A stretch of 64,000 nucleotides of DNA from Natribaculum breve. GTDB taxonomy: Archaea; Halobacteriota; Halobacteria; Halobacteriales; Natrialbaceae. A model generated the notes under the pieces. That model worked only from the letters and a program-made list of their open reading frames with translations, was not told the origin of the DNA and searched no databases. Positions 26,682 to 35,195 of the stretch are shown here, in pieces. How positions within the stretch are numbered: position 1 is the stretch's first letter; the number at the start of each line of letters is the position of its first letter. The DNA lies in NCBI RefSeq assembly GCF_023008585.1, contig NZ_CP095391.1, positions 372,001-436,000 on the forward strand, given 5' to 3'. A program made the position numbers and the translations under genes.

Positions 26682-27320
26682 GTGACCGGACCTCACCAAG
26701 ACCAGCCGCTCGTGACAGCCGGGACGCCCGTAACGGACGCCGAGGCGGCGGTCGTCCTCGTCCACGGACGAGGCGCGACTGCACGAAGTATCGTCCAGAT
26801 GACCGACGAGTTCGACCAGTCCAGGGTCGTGTACCTCGCGCCGCAGGCGGCTCGAAACACCTGGTATCCGAACGCGTTCACCGCGCCAGTCGAGGCGAAC
26901 GAACCTGGCCGATCGTCGGGATTACAGGCGATCGACGACGCCGTAACCGAGGCGAACGATGCCGGTATCCCGACCGAGCGGATCCTGGTGCTGGGATTCT
27001 CCCAGGGTGCGTGTCTGGCCAGCGAATACGTCGCCCGCAATCCCACGCGTTACGGCGGCCTCGCCGTTCTGAGTGGCGGTCTCATCGGTGAAACGGTCGA
27101 TCCGGACAGCTACGAAGGCGACCTCGAGGGAACGCCCGCGTTCCTCGGCTGTAGCGACGTCGATCCGCACATCCCAGAGAAGCGAGTCCACGACTCGGCA
27201 GCGATCCTCGCGCAGTTGAACGGTGACGTGACCAAACGTCTCTACGAGGGAATGGGCCACGGCGTCAACCAAGACGAGATCGAGCACGTCTCGAGGATGG
27301 TTGCAAGTCTCGTCGAGTGA
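26682..27320 (+). CDS. MhqD-like carboxylesterase / phospholipase
   Basis: A 212-aa alpha/beta hydrolase. The oxyanion region is VVLVHGRGATARSIVQM, the nucleophile elbow is LGFSQGACLASEYV, the acidic residue is in LGCSDVDPHIPEKRV and the His is in YEGMGHGVNQDEI, so the triad is intact. The start is a GTG at 26682, immediately after the dioxygenase stop. The family covers short-chain esterases and is the usual MhqO partner. Confidence 0.87.
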   Translation: MTGPHQDQPLVTAGTPVTDAEAAVVLVHGRGATARSIVQMTDEFDQSRVVYLAPQAARNTWYPNAFTAPVEANEPGRSSGLQAIDDAVTEANDAGIPTERILVLGFSQGACLASEYVARNPTRYGGLAVLSGGLIGETVDPDSYEGDLEGTPAFLGCSDVDPHIPEKRVHDSAAILAQLNGDVTKRLYEGMGHGVNQDEIEHVSRMVASLVE

Positions 27321-27336
27321 GACGGAAATCCACGCT

Positions 27337-27375
27337 GTCAACTGCCCCGCGCACGGTGGGGGGAATCCGCCTCGC
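27337..27375 (+). repeat. Short form of the CATCCGCCTCGC-ended repeat
   Basis: GTCAACTGCCCCGCGCACGG, then GTGGGGGGAATCCGCCTCGC; nearly identical to 18699-18740 except that one CG pair in the stem is missing. It lies just after the esterase stop codon. Confidence 0.55.
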
Positions 27376-27736
27376 GGTCTAGTTTTGAGCGCGTCGAAGT
27401 CGCCTGTACATCGCAGAGCGAGGGACGGTCTACGCCGTGCTCGGTATCGCCCTCGTCGTATCGCCGTGGAACTCTTTTTCGAGATCGATGTCACCTAGTG
27501 AAGTACCACGGGGGCAGTGGTCCCCGGCTTCGCCGTGGTCTCTGGCACGGGGCCAGCGCAACGCAGGTGGCAAACGTAATCCCGTCCGCGCTCGTCCCAC
27601 CAGGTGGAACTCGCGTGGAACCAGGATATCGCTCAACTCGCGTGGACACAGGTCTCCCGATAGTGGGCTGGCGCCGTTCTTCGAGCACGTCTCACTGACG
27701 ATCGTCGCCGCTGTTGTCGGGGATCGCGTCGACGTA
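27376..27736. other. Intergenic, decayed sequence
   Basis: No intact gene. A short frame resembling the end of a membrane helix (VYAVLGIALVVSPWNSF) is visible near 27431-27484 but has no start or continuation. Several CCACGG/CCGTGG-type stems occur at 27500-27560. I see nothing functional that I can support. Confidence 0.3.
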
Positions 27737-28606
27737 CTACTCTGCCCCGCCGATCGTGAGGACGGGCACTGGTGCAGATCGGACTGTCTTTTCGGCGACG
27801 CTTCCGAGGAGGATCCGATCCGTGCCGCGTCTTCCTGTCGTTCCCATCACGATAACGTCGATACTGTTGGCATCGATATAGCTGAGGATTGCATCGGCAG
27901 GATCACCATGCTCGATCTGTCGTACTGTATCGGTAACGCCGTGTGTCTCCGCTTCTGTGATGACTTCCTCTATGGCTTCGGTCGCTGCCTGTTCGTGATC
28001 CTGTTCGGAACCAGTCGACCGAATATCGAGGCCGGCCGATGCGTCGTCCACGACAGAGAGGACGTGAACGGTCGCTTCGAGCGACTCCGCGAACGCTACT
28101 CCATGTTGTGCGGCCTGGGTTGCGCCAGCACTGCCATCCGTTGGAACGAGAACGTTCTCGTAGGGGAACGCCAGCTGCTCGTCGGGCTGCATTCTCGCGG
28201 TGAGGACAGGCACCTTTGAGAGACGGACGACCTTCTCGCTGACGCTACCTTGGAGATACCGTGACAGCCCCTTTCGACCGTGAGTGGACATCACGATCAA
28301 ATCGTGCCCGTACCGATCGGCGTAGTCGACGATCGTGGGCGCTGGATTCCCCTGCACCACGTCAGTCTTGTGCTCGAGACCGAGGGTCTCCAGTGTCTTG
28401 CTTGCCTCCTCGACGATGTCCTCGCCTTCCTGGACGAGCGCGTCGACCACCCTGTTTTCGACGACGGTGACGCTATCGCGTGTCGTATCCGCGACGAACA
28501 AGAGGTCGATCGTTGCGTCTGCCCAGTGCGCGAGTTCCCCGACGTGGTGGAGAATCTCGCTAGAGTCCTCGCTGTCGTCGACGGGAAACAGGATGTTCTC
28601 GTACAT
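27737..28606 (-). CDS. Tandem-domain universal stress protein (UspA family)
   Basis: A 289-aa protein with two Usp domains (MYENILFPVDDSEDSSEILH; FPYENVLVPTDGSAGATQAA). ATP-binding patterns are present in both halves: VMSTHGRKGLSRYLQGSVSE and VMGTTGRRGTDRILLGSVAE. It is similar in layout to the UspA at 6610 but clearly diverged. Monocistronic and divergent from the CNNM-type gene at 28845, so the two may share a 240-bp promoter region. Confidence 0.9.
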   Translation of the reverse strand: MYENILFPVDDSEDSSEILHHVGELAHWADATIDLLFVADTTRDSVTVVENRVVDALVQEGEDIVEEASKTLETLGLEHKTDVVQGNPAPTIVDYADRYGHDLIVMSTHGRKGLSRYLQGSVSEKVVRLSKVPVLTARMQPDEQLAFPYENVLVPTDGSAGATQAAQHGVAFAESLEATVHVLSVVDDASAGLDIRSTGSEQDHEQAATEAIEEVITEAETHGVTDTVRQIEHGDPADAILSYIDANSIDVIVMGTTGRRGTDRILLGSVAEKTVRSAPVPVLTIGGAE

Positions 28607-28844
28607 ACTCCCAATACGACCCTATACGGGGGGTGTTTTCTAAGGTGTTTTCACGAGTGTGGTTTCTCCACCGCGTCTTCGAACATACGTGAGTTCCGAG
28701 ACGTTGTGCGACGAGCAGCACCGCCTGTCGAACGACCGTTCGTACCAACACCGATCGATCGTTCACGCGAACACTTCACCGGGAGCCAGCGTGATCCATC
28801 CAAAAGCCTATAGCAGCGTCTGAAACAGGAACGAATGTTAGGAA

Positions 28845-30254
28845 ATGCTCCTCACTACTCCGCTCGAGGCCGATTCAGTGAGCGCGATCCTCGCAATCAG
28901 CGTCGACGGGCTTTACTCGGAGACGTCGATTACCCTTATCGGGACTGCGGTTCTCCTCGTGCTCCTCGGTCTTTCCGCGTTCTTCTCATCGTCCGAAATT
29001 GCGTTGTTCTCACTCGCCAAACATCGTATCGACGCCCTCGTCGAGCAGGGAACGGCCAGTGCTGAAACGGTCGCCGACCTCAAGTCGAACCCACACCGGC
29101 TGCTCGTGACGATCCTCGTCGGGAACAATCTCGTCAACATCGCGATGTCCTCAATTTCGACTGCCATCGTCGGCTTCTATTTCGATCCCGGGGCCGCAGT
29201 ACTCGTCTCAACGTTCGGTATTACGGCGATCGTCCTGCTTTTCGGTGAAAGTGCCCCGAAATCGTATGCCGTCGAGAACACGGAGTCGTGGGCGTTACGG
29301 GTTGCCAGGCCGCTCAAACTCTCCGAATACGTACTGTTTCCACTGGTCGTCGTCTTCGATCATCTCACACGGATAATCAATCGCCTGACGGGTGGAGGCG
29401 CTGCGATCGAGGACTCGTACGTGACGCGCGACGAAATTCAGGAGATGATCCGAACGGGAGAACGCGAGGGCGTCATCGACGAGGAGGAACGGGAGATGTT
29501 TCAGCGTATCTTCCGATTCCGAAACACGATCGCTAAAGAGGTGATGACGCCGCGATTGGACGTCGTCGGCATCGACAGAGAGGCAACGCTCAACGACGCA
29601 ACCACTCGCTGTCTCGAAAGCGGGCACCGACGTCTTCCGGTGTATGCTGATTCCCTGGACAATATCGTCGGAACCGCGGATATTCACGCACTCATCGCAG
29701 CCCAACGGAACGGTAGTGCCGAAGATACGCCTCTTGGCGAGCTCGAGCTCTTGGATCCGCCCCACCACGTTCCGGAAAGTAAACCTGTAGATGAACTGCT
29801 TGGCGAGATGCAGACCTCGCGAACCCAGATGGCGGTCGTCATCGACGAATTCGGAACGACGGAGGGACTCGTGACGGTCGAGGACCTCACCGAGGAGATC
29901 GTCGGCGAGATTCTCGAAGGGACGGAGGATGCACCAGTTACAGAGCTTGACGAGACGACAGCGCTGGTTCGCGGTGATGTGGATATCGCCGCCGTAAACG
30001 AGCGACTCGGGCTAGATCTTCCGGACGGTGAGGAGTTCGAGACGATTGCAGGCCTCCTGTTCAACCGGGCTGGACGGCTCGTCGAGCAGGGTGAAACGTT
30101 CGACGTTGGCGCTGTCCAACTCCGGGTCGAGACGATCGACCAGACCCGCATAACACAGGTTCGGATCCGCACCGACCAGTCGAAGAATTCCACAGCGTCA
30201 ACCGTCGAGTCAGCCAGCACAGACTCGGCTGACGTTCCCCCGTCGAGTAAGTAG
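28845..30254 (+). CDS. CNNM/CorC (DUF21 + CBS pair + CorC-HlyC) membrane protein
   Basis: A 469-aa protein. The DUF21 transmembrane domain (residues about 25-190, with LSAFFSSSEIALFSLAKHRI) is followed by a CBS pair (about 205-335, with MTPRLDVVGIDREATLNDAT and TQMAVVIDEFGTTEGLVTVE) and a CorC/HlyC C-terminal domain (about 350-440). The family includes magnesium/divalent cation exporters and older 'hemolysin C' annotations. The last residues are a Ser/Thr/Asp-rich tail. Its stop is directly followed by the ATG of the VTT protein, so the two form an operon. Confidence 0.9.
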   Translation: MLLTTPLEADSVSAILAISVDGLYSETSITLIGTAVLLVLLGLSAFFSSSEIALFSLAKHRIDALVEQGTASAETVADLKSNPHRLLVTILVGNNLVNIAMSSISTAIVGFYFDPGAAVLVSTFGITAIVLLFGESAPKSYAVENTESWALRVARPLKLSEYVLFPLVVVFDHLTRIINRLTGGGAAIEDSYVTRDEIQEMIRTGEREGVIDEEEREMFQRIFRFRNTIAKEVMTPRLDVVGIDREATLNDATTRCLESGHRRLPVYADSLDNIVGTADIHALIAAQRNGSAEDTPLGELELLDPPHHVPESKPVDELLGEMQTSRTQMAVVIDEFGTTEGLVTVEDLTEEIVGEILEGTEDAPVTELDETTALVRGDVDIAAVNERLGLDLPDGEEFETIAGLLFNRAGRLVEQGETFDVGAVQLRVETIDQTRITQVRIRTDQSKNSTASTVESASTDSADVPPSSK

Positions 30255-30845
30255 ATGTCTCTTGTCACGACTACTCTGGGCTCGCTATATCACTGCGTAG
30301 TCGCGTTCGTGTCCAGTACTCACGCAACCGGCCTGCTCGAGTACGGACAGACGGCGGTTGATAGTGCGACTGGCTGGCCCGGTCTGGGAATCATCTTTGT
30401 CTACTCGTTTTTGATCGCGTTCGTGCTTCCTGGTCCTAGTGAGGTCGTACTCGCTGCTCCCCTCGACCTTGGGGTCCCACTCTGGGGACACCTTGGTCTC
30501 ATTATGGGTGTCAGTGCGATGGGGAAAGCCGTTGGTAGTCTGGTGGCCTTCCATCTCGGACAAGAGGCGAAACAGGCTGGCCCGATCGTTCGGTGGTTGC
30601 GTCGGTCGCGGTTTGACGTCATCAAGTGGTCAGAACGACGGACCGTTTTGCTCGCTCGACGATATGGATACGGTGGACTGGCCCTCGCCCTGTGTGTCCC
30701 GTTCTTCCCGGATACGCTCTCGATTTACGCGTTCGCAATCCTCGAGGAGGACTATCTGAAGTTCGTGATCGCCACGTTTGTGGGGAGTCTGGGACGACTC
30801 GTCGTGACGCTCTTTCTCTTCAGTGGTGTCATCACCATCCTGTGA
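30255..30845 (+). CDS. VTT/SNARE-associated (DedA/YqaA-like) membrane protein
   Basis: A 196-aa membrane protein. It has GLGIIFVYSFLIAFVLPGPS followed by EVVLAAPLDLG, then GHLGLIMGVSAMGKAVGSLV, a cytoplasmic charged stretch RWLRRSRFDVIKWSERRTV and the late helices with FFPDTLSIYAFAI. This is the VTT fold of the DedA/TMEM41-like superfamily (lipid scrambling or proton-dependent processes). It starts at the base following the CNNM stop. Confidence 0.8.
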   Translation: MSLVTTTLGSLYHCVVAFVSSTHATGLLEYGQTAVDSATGWPGLGIIFVYSFLIAFVLPGPSEVVLAAPLDLGVPLWGHLGLIMGVSAMGKAVGSLVAFHLGQEAKQAGPIVRWLRRSRFDVIKWSERRTVLLARRYGYGGLALALCVPFFPDTLSIYAFAILEEDYLKFVIATFVGSLGRLVVTLFLFSGVITIL

Positions 30846-30879
30846 AGGCCATTCGTGGTCATGTTGGCACCGGCCAACT

Positions 30880-30969
30880 GCCTCGGGGTCAAGTCGTTCG
30901 AGAATCTCCGATTCTCGTGATCACGGAAAGCTTCGATTTCCGGACGTCCCCGTGGCATCCGCCTCGCAA
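30880..30969 (+). repeat. Multi-hairpin repeat, copy 3 (two hairpins)
   Basis: Outer stem GCCTCGGGGTC with GTCCCCGTGGC; inner hairpins GAGAATC loop TCC and GGAAA..TTTCC; linker GTGATCAC; 3' terminus GGCATCCGCCTCGC. It begins 35 bp after the VTT gene stop. A further perfect 22-nt hairpin, CCACGGGTCG loop CC, follows at about 30984-31005. Confidence 0.7.
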
Positions 30970-31063
30970 ATCTGAGAATTACCACGGGTCGCCCGACCCG
31001 TGGCTTCCTGCTTCCACGACGCACTTTACAGCGGAGGCAGGGAGAAAGCCCACGGCTTTAGCC

Positions 31064-32555
31064 CTGTCTCTTACCCACAATTCCTATCGCTGTAGTTCGC
31101 CGAGAACGAGACCAAGATGCAGAGCGGTTCACGGAACCGGCGGTCTGACGTAGATGATGAGAGTGAGCGATGTGAGACAGATGTCTCTGGCAAGGTACGT
31201 GAGGAGTTCCAGTCTGCTGAGTTTGGTGACGAACGGCTTACAAAGCGATTGATACAGGTCGGAGATCGGCTCGGCAGGGCACCTGCCGAGTCGATCCCAA
31301 ACGCGTGCGAAGACTGGGCCTCCACAAAGGCTACGTACCGATTTTGCGATAACGAGCGTGTGGATCCTAACGAGATTCTTGATGCACACAAGCGAGCACA
31401 ACGGTCACGAGTGCAGGACAACGACGAGCTCTTGGTGGTCTCTGATACCACTGAACTCGTCTTTCCGAGACATCCGTCGAAGGAAGGGCTTGGCGACATC
31501 GGCAACTCCAAGACGGATCTTGAAGGCGTCAAAGTTCACTCGACGATTGGACTTGATCCACAGACCCACCGTATGACCGGGGTTATCGATCAGCAATCGC
31601 TGATCGAGGACCAGCAAGCCAGTACTAAGCACGATGCGAACGGAAAGAACGAGCCAATCGAATTAGAGAGCGAACAGGAAAAATGGATTCGAGGAGATAG
31701 GCAAGCCAGCGACTGGCTTGCCGAGGAAGTTCGGCCAATATTCATCCACGACCGAGGAGCTGACGCATTTGCCTTCTACCGCGAAGTTACAGACGACTTG
31801 GACGCTGGATTTGTCGTCCGTGCGAATCAGAACCGCTGTATTCAGACGCCGTCCGTTCCGGACGGCCGTCTGATTGACTGGAGTGAAGACCTTCCTGAAC
31901 AAGGTCGCACGTCTATCGAGATTGAACAGGGGAATGGAAGAGAGGCCAGAAAAGCTGAGCTAATCGTCAAAGCCGGTTCATGTAAGTTACTCCCTCCAAA
32001 GAACAAGCCAACTCATACGGATCCAGTTGAGGTAAACGTCGTACGAATCGACGAACGTGGAGAACAAGATGACCCGATTCAGTGGGTGTTACTCACCACT
32101 GAATCGGTCGCTACGTTCAGTGATTCGCTGAGTGTGGTAGAGTCCTATCGCGCCCGATGGACGATCGAAGACTGGCACAAGGTGCTGAAGACTGGATGCC
32201 GGATCGAGGAACGTCGGCTGGAAACGTGGGAACGTATGGAGGTTTTGTTGAGTGTCTACTCGGTGATTGCGTGGAAGGTGCTGGAGTTGCGGGAACTTGC
32301 CCGGGGAGACGCATACTACTCACCTGATGTCCTTCTGAGCGAGACTGAACGGTCAATTCTGGAAACGAAATTTCCAGAATTGACCGACAACGGGACTCAA
32401 GCGTACGCAATTGCGATTGCGAAGATCGGTGGCTACCTTGACCGAAGTTCCGATCCACCGCCCGGTTGGGAGACGATGTGGAAAGGCCTCAAGAAACTTC
32501 AGACCTGGGCGGAGGGATACGAACTGCACTCCTGAGACTTATGGGTAAGAGACAG
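31064..32555 (+). mobile_element. Tn5/IS50-like insertion sequence, copy 1
   Basis: A 1492-bp element with terminal inverted repeats CTGTCTCTTACCCA at both ends, strongly resembling the Tn5 mosaic end. It is flanked by the direct repeat GGCTTTAGCC (31054-31063 and 32556-32565), a 10-bp target duplication (8 if an outer C/G is counted in the ends). It carries one transposase gene and appears intact. Confidence 0.9.
31117..32535 (+). CDS. Tn5/IS50-like IS4-family transposase
   Basis: A 472-aa DDE transposase. The N-terminal part (EFGDERLTKRL, STKATYRFCDNE) matches the Tn5 DNA-binding region. Catalytic residues: Asp110 (LLVVSDTTEL), Asp212 (IFIHDRGADAF) and Glu351. The IS4-type YREK motif is complete (Tyr344, Arg347, Glu351, Lys358), followed by RMEVLLSVYSVIAWKVLELR. 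The length is the same as Tn5 Tnp (476 aa). It is probably active. The paralogue at 40558 has the same residues. Confidence 0.92.
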   Translation: MQSGSRNRRSDVDDESERCETDVSGKVREEFQSAEFGDERLTKRLIQVGDRLGRAPAESIPNACEDWASTKATYRFCDNERVDPNEILDAHKRAQRSRVQDNDELLVVSDTTELVFPRHPSKEGLGDIGNSKTDLEGVKVHSTIGLDPQTHRMTGVIDQQSLIEDQQASTKHDANGKNEPIELESEQEKWIRGDRQASDWLAEEVRPIFIHDRGADAFAFYREVTDDLDAGFVVRANQNRCIQTPSVPDGRLIDWSEDLPEQGRTSIEIEQGNGREARKAELIVKAGSCKLLPPKNKPTHTDPVEVNVVRIDERGEQDDPIQWVLLTTESVATFSDSLSVVESYRARWTIEDWHKVLKTGCRIEERRLETWERMEVLLSVYSVIAWKVLELRELARGDAYYSPDVLLSETERSILETKFPELTDNGTQAYAIAIAKIGGYLDRSSDPPPGWETMWKGLKKLQTWAEGYELHS

Positions 32556-32933
32556 GGCTTTAGCCGTGGGATGAATCCCGTAAGCTTGATTGGTATTCCC
32601 TCCGAAATCAGGGGTACCGAGTCCGAGGCAAGCCCACCAAAGCCGCTGTCTCGGTCGGGGGCCGTACTGGCTCGGCCCGAACCCCGGCATCCGACCGGGG
32701 AACTCCCGACGTGGGGATGCCCGTCTGTGACGGGTCCTCGGCCGTCTGTGGCGGTCGAACCCCACGACTTCAGTCGTGGGAGAAGTCAGTGATCCGTCCC
32801 GTTGCTCAAGACGAGTTCTGGGTCCGAATCCACAGGGAGCGCAGCCTCCACAGATGTTCTCGAAACGAAAACGTTGATCGAAAAAATTGAGCGCTTCGTC
32901 ACCGTACAGTCTGTCAACCGGGCAATCGGACAA

Positions 32934-33310
32934 ACACTTCGATAAAGGGGTGTCCACCGCATATCGCCGTACTGGAACACATCGATAGAGGGGTGGGCCG
33001 TTGTCGAAGACGGACTGAAAACATATCGATAGAGGGGTGTCCAGCGGTGCACATCCCAGCTCGCGGCCTACTTAACCAAGCTGTGTGTCGAGTGAGGACA
33101 CGAGATACGAAAGGAGAAATCGAGCAATAGGGGCCCTAATACAGCCAATCACACTTCGATAGAGGTGTGTCGTGTCTCAGATTGTGAAACGAATCGGAAA
33201 CGTACTCGAACGTCGAAAGCCAGCTCCTCACAGCGAAATCGATGCCGCTGTACCGTTTCAGTGTGATACGATACCAGTCAAACGGTACACATCGATAGAG
33301 GAGTGCCACC
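32934..33310 (+). repeat. Left cluster of five ORB-like repeats
   Basis: Repeats at 32934, 32977, 33021, 33150 and 33287, all in the plus orientation, share ACA(C/T)(A/T)TCGATAGAGGGGTGT with small variations (AAAG for TAGAGG in the first). Spacing is irregular, so this is not CRISPR. They lie beyond the 3' end of orc1. The remaining DNA contains one short acidic reading frame (about 32793-32946, ending NRAIGQTLR) that could be a decayed C-terminus; otherwise nothing is seen. Confidence 0.8.
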
Positions 33311-33407
33311 AGTTCGATCGGAACACGATCTGGCAGCTCCCCATCGTATTCTACAGGAGGAGCAAGTCGAGTGCCTCAAGACGTGACCGCTAGCGATTCG
33401 CGGCCAG

Positions 33408-35159
33408 TCACGTCGTATTGCGGAGTTGTGCTCTCACGACCGACTGGACTTCGGCGGGAGCGACAGCGTCGATGCGAGAGTCTTCACGAAGCGTCTCGAG
33501 GATCGTCTCGGGGCGCTCACCGAACTGGAACTCGAGGAACATGCCCGAGCTCGGACCGTGGCTCCGGCGTTCGAAATCGACCAGCGAGTACGTCGTCAAC
33601 TCTTTCATCTTGTTGACGTAGGTTTCCTGGTGATACTGGTCGGCGTCGATCGCGTCGGTCATGAACTCGTAGACCCGGTAGCCCGTCGTACTGCGGGCCG
33701 TGCCGTCGTCGGTTTCCGCGGCGACGGCGGCCGTCGCGTACAGACAGAGCTTCTTCTGCGTGCTGATACCGCGAACGACCTCGAGGACGCGGTTCTTCTC
33801 GACTTTGTCCTGAGCGCGTCGGACGTGCGCTTCGCGAACGCGCTCGTCGCCCTCCCGTTCGGCGAGTTCACCGGCGACGCGCATCAGGTCGATCGCCTTC
33901 CGCGCGTCGCCGTGAGTCTGGGCGGCGAACGCGGCAGCGAGCGGGATGACGTCGTCGTCGAGGACGCCCTCGTAGAAGGCGTCCTGTCGGCGACGGAGGA
34001 TGGCCTGCAACTGATTCGCGTCGTAGTCGTCGAAGTGGACGTCCTCGGGCGTAAACGAACTCAACGCTCGACTGCCGACCGACTCCATCATCTTCGTGTC
34101 GTTCGAGATCGCGACGACCGAGATGTACGCGGCCAGGTCGTCGTTGGCACCGGCTCGCGACAGCTGGTAGAGCAGACGGGAAAACGCCGGCTCCTGTTTG
34201 TCGCGTCGGCCCACGAGCATATCCAGTTCGTCGAGGACGAACACGACCGAATCGAAGTTCTCGTTGACGATCCGGTACAGTTCGTCCCACTTCTCTTTCG
34301 TCGCGACGCCGTGTTTCGGAACCTCGACGCTGACGCCGGCTTCCTCTGCAGCGCGACTGGCGAGTTCGTACACCGCGACGCCGAGCGTATCGAGGTCCTG
34401 GCAGTTGACCTCGATCGTCCCGAAGCGGATATCTCGAGATTTGCAGATACGACTGATGTTCTTGCAGACGGCTTTCGTGATGAGCGATTTGCCGGTCCCG
34501 GACGGTCCATAGAGAAAGAGGTTCGGCGGTCGATTGTCACCGAGTGCGACCCGGAGCATCTTCGTGACCTCCTGGAGCTGCTCGTCACGGCCGACGATCC
34601 GGTTCTCCTCGACGATGTAGTTTGGATCGAGGAGTGATCGCTCGCGGATCAATCCCTTCTGATCGTCGAACTCCAGTAGCATCTCCTCGATCGATCGGGA
34701 GTCGTCATCCGGTCCGGTGTTCGAAGGGGTCGAACTGGGGAGGGGTCCGTCCTCGGCTCCTGTAGCCGCTTCTGTTCTCCTGATCGGTTCTGTCCCCGTA
34801 GTCGGTTCGTCTTCGGACTGTACGTTCTCGGTTCGAACGTCCGTTCGTTCTCCAGTATCCGATCGATCGACGTCGTCCGGCTGGGAAACGGCGTTCGAAG
34901 GGATAGTATCGTTCGACCGAAACGCATCGTTCGACTGTGGGGTGCTGGTAGACTGCGAGGTGTCGTTCGACTGACCAGCGTCACTCGTCTGATCGGCAGT
35001 GTTCGATCGCTCGGTGATGTCCAATCTGTTCAGATCGTCGGATCGATCCGGCGGGTGCTCCGAACGAGACGAATTCGATGAGAACCTCGACTGCGTGGTG
35101 CTCTCGTCCTCCGAGGTTCCCTGTTCGGTACGAGAAGACTCGGAGTCGTCAGTACCCAT
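33408..35159 (-). CDS. Orc1/Cdc6 replication initiator with long N-terminal extension
   Basis: A 583-aa AAA+ protein. Residues 1 to about 155 are low-complexity (Ser/Asp/Thr/Gln/Asn), including SND/QSND-type repeats, and probably disordered. Then comes the Orc1/Cdc6 core: EENRIVGRDEQLQEVTKMLR, Walker A GPSGTGKS (218-225), Walker B VVFVLDELDML, sensor 1 VVAISND, and GDARKAIDLMRVAGELAERE (sensor 2 region). The C-terminus is a winged helix with the DNA-binding segment MKELTTYSLVDFERRSHGPS. It binds ORB repeats and loads MCM. The ten ORB-like repeats on both sides identify this as the initiator of a local origin. The length exceeds the usual 400-510 aa because of the N-terminal tail. Confidence 0.93.
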   Translation of the reverse strand: MGTDDSESSRTEQGTSEDESTTQSRFSSNSSRSEHPPDRSDDLNRLDITERSNTADQTSDAGQSNDTSQSTSTPQSNDAFRSNDTIPSNAVSQPDDVDRSDTGERTDVRTENVQSEDEPTTGTEPIRRTEAATGAEDGPLPSSTPSNTGPDDDSRSIEEMLLEFDDQKGLIRERSLLDPNYIVEENRIVGRDEQLQEVTKMLRVALGDNRPPNLFLYGPSGTGKSLITKAVCKNISRICKSRDIRFGTIEVNCQDLDTLGVAVYELASRAAEEAGVSVEVPKHGVATKEKWDELYRIVNENFDSVVFVLDELDMLVGRRDKQEPAFSRLLYQLSRAGANDDLAAYISVVAISNDTKMMESVGSRALSSFTPEDVHFDDYDANQLQAILRRRQDAFYEGVLDDDVIPLAAAFAAQTHGDARKAIDLMRVAGELAEREGDERVREAHVRRAQDKVEKNRVLEVVRGISTQKKLCLYATAAVAAETDDGTARSTTGYRVYEFMTDAIDADQYHQETYVNKMKELTTYSLVDFERRSHGPSSGMFLEFQFGERPETILETLREDSRIDAVAPAEVQSVVRAQLRNTT

Positions 35160-35195
35160 GCTAGGTGGCCTCTCAGTGAGGGGTCAAAAAAGTTA

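Larger units (their letters stand above)
31030..32789 (+). mobile_element. 258-bp MITE copy A (interrupted by a Tn5-like IS)
   Basis: MITE parts 31030-31063 and 32566-32789 flank the IS. The MITE follows TTAC (31026-31029) with no target duplication, as for IS200/IS605 elements. It has a left-end hairpin around CCCACGGCT/AGCCGTGGG and a right-end hairpin CCCACGACTTCAGTCGTGGG followed by AGAAGTCAG. Without the IS it is 258 bp, the same as copy B at 44902, and the long right part differs from copy B only in the hairpin loop. No tnpA or tnpB is present; short ORFs inside are not supported. Confidence 0.85.

Noticed and set aside
28297..28614. Ser/Thr/Arg-rich ORF opposite or alongside UspA
   Set aside because: Alternate-frame shadow of the UspA gene.
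33408..34637. 403-codon plus frame opposite orc1
   Set aside because: Orc1/Cdc6 motifs are on the minus strand; the plus frame lacks any domain.
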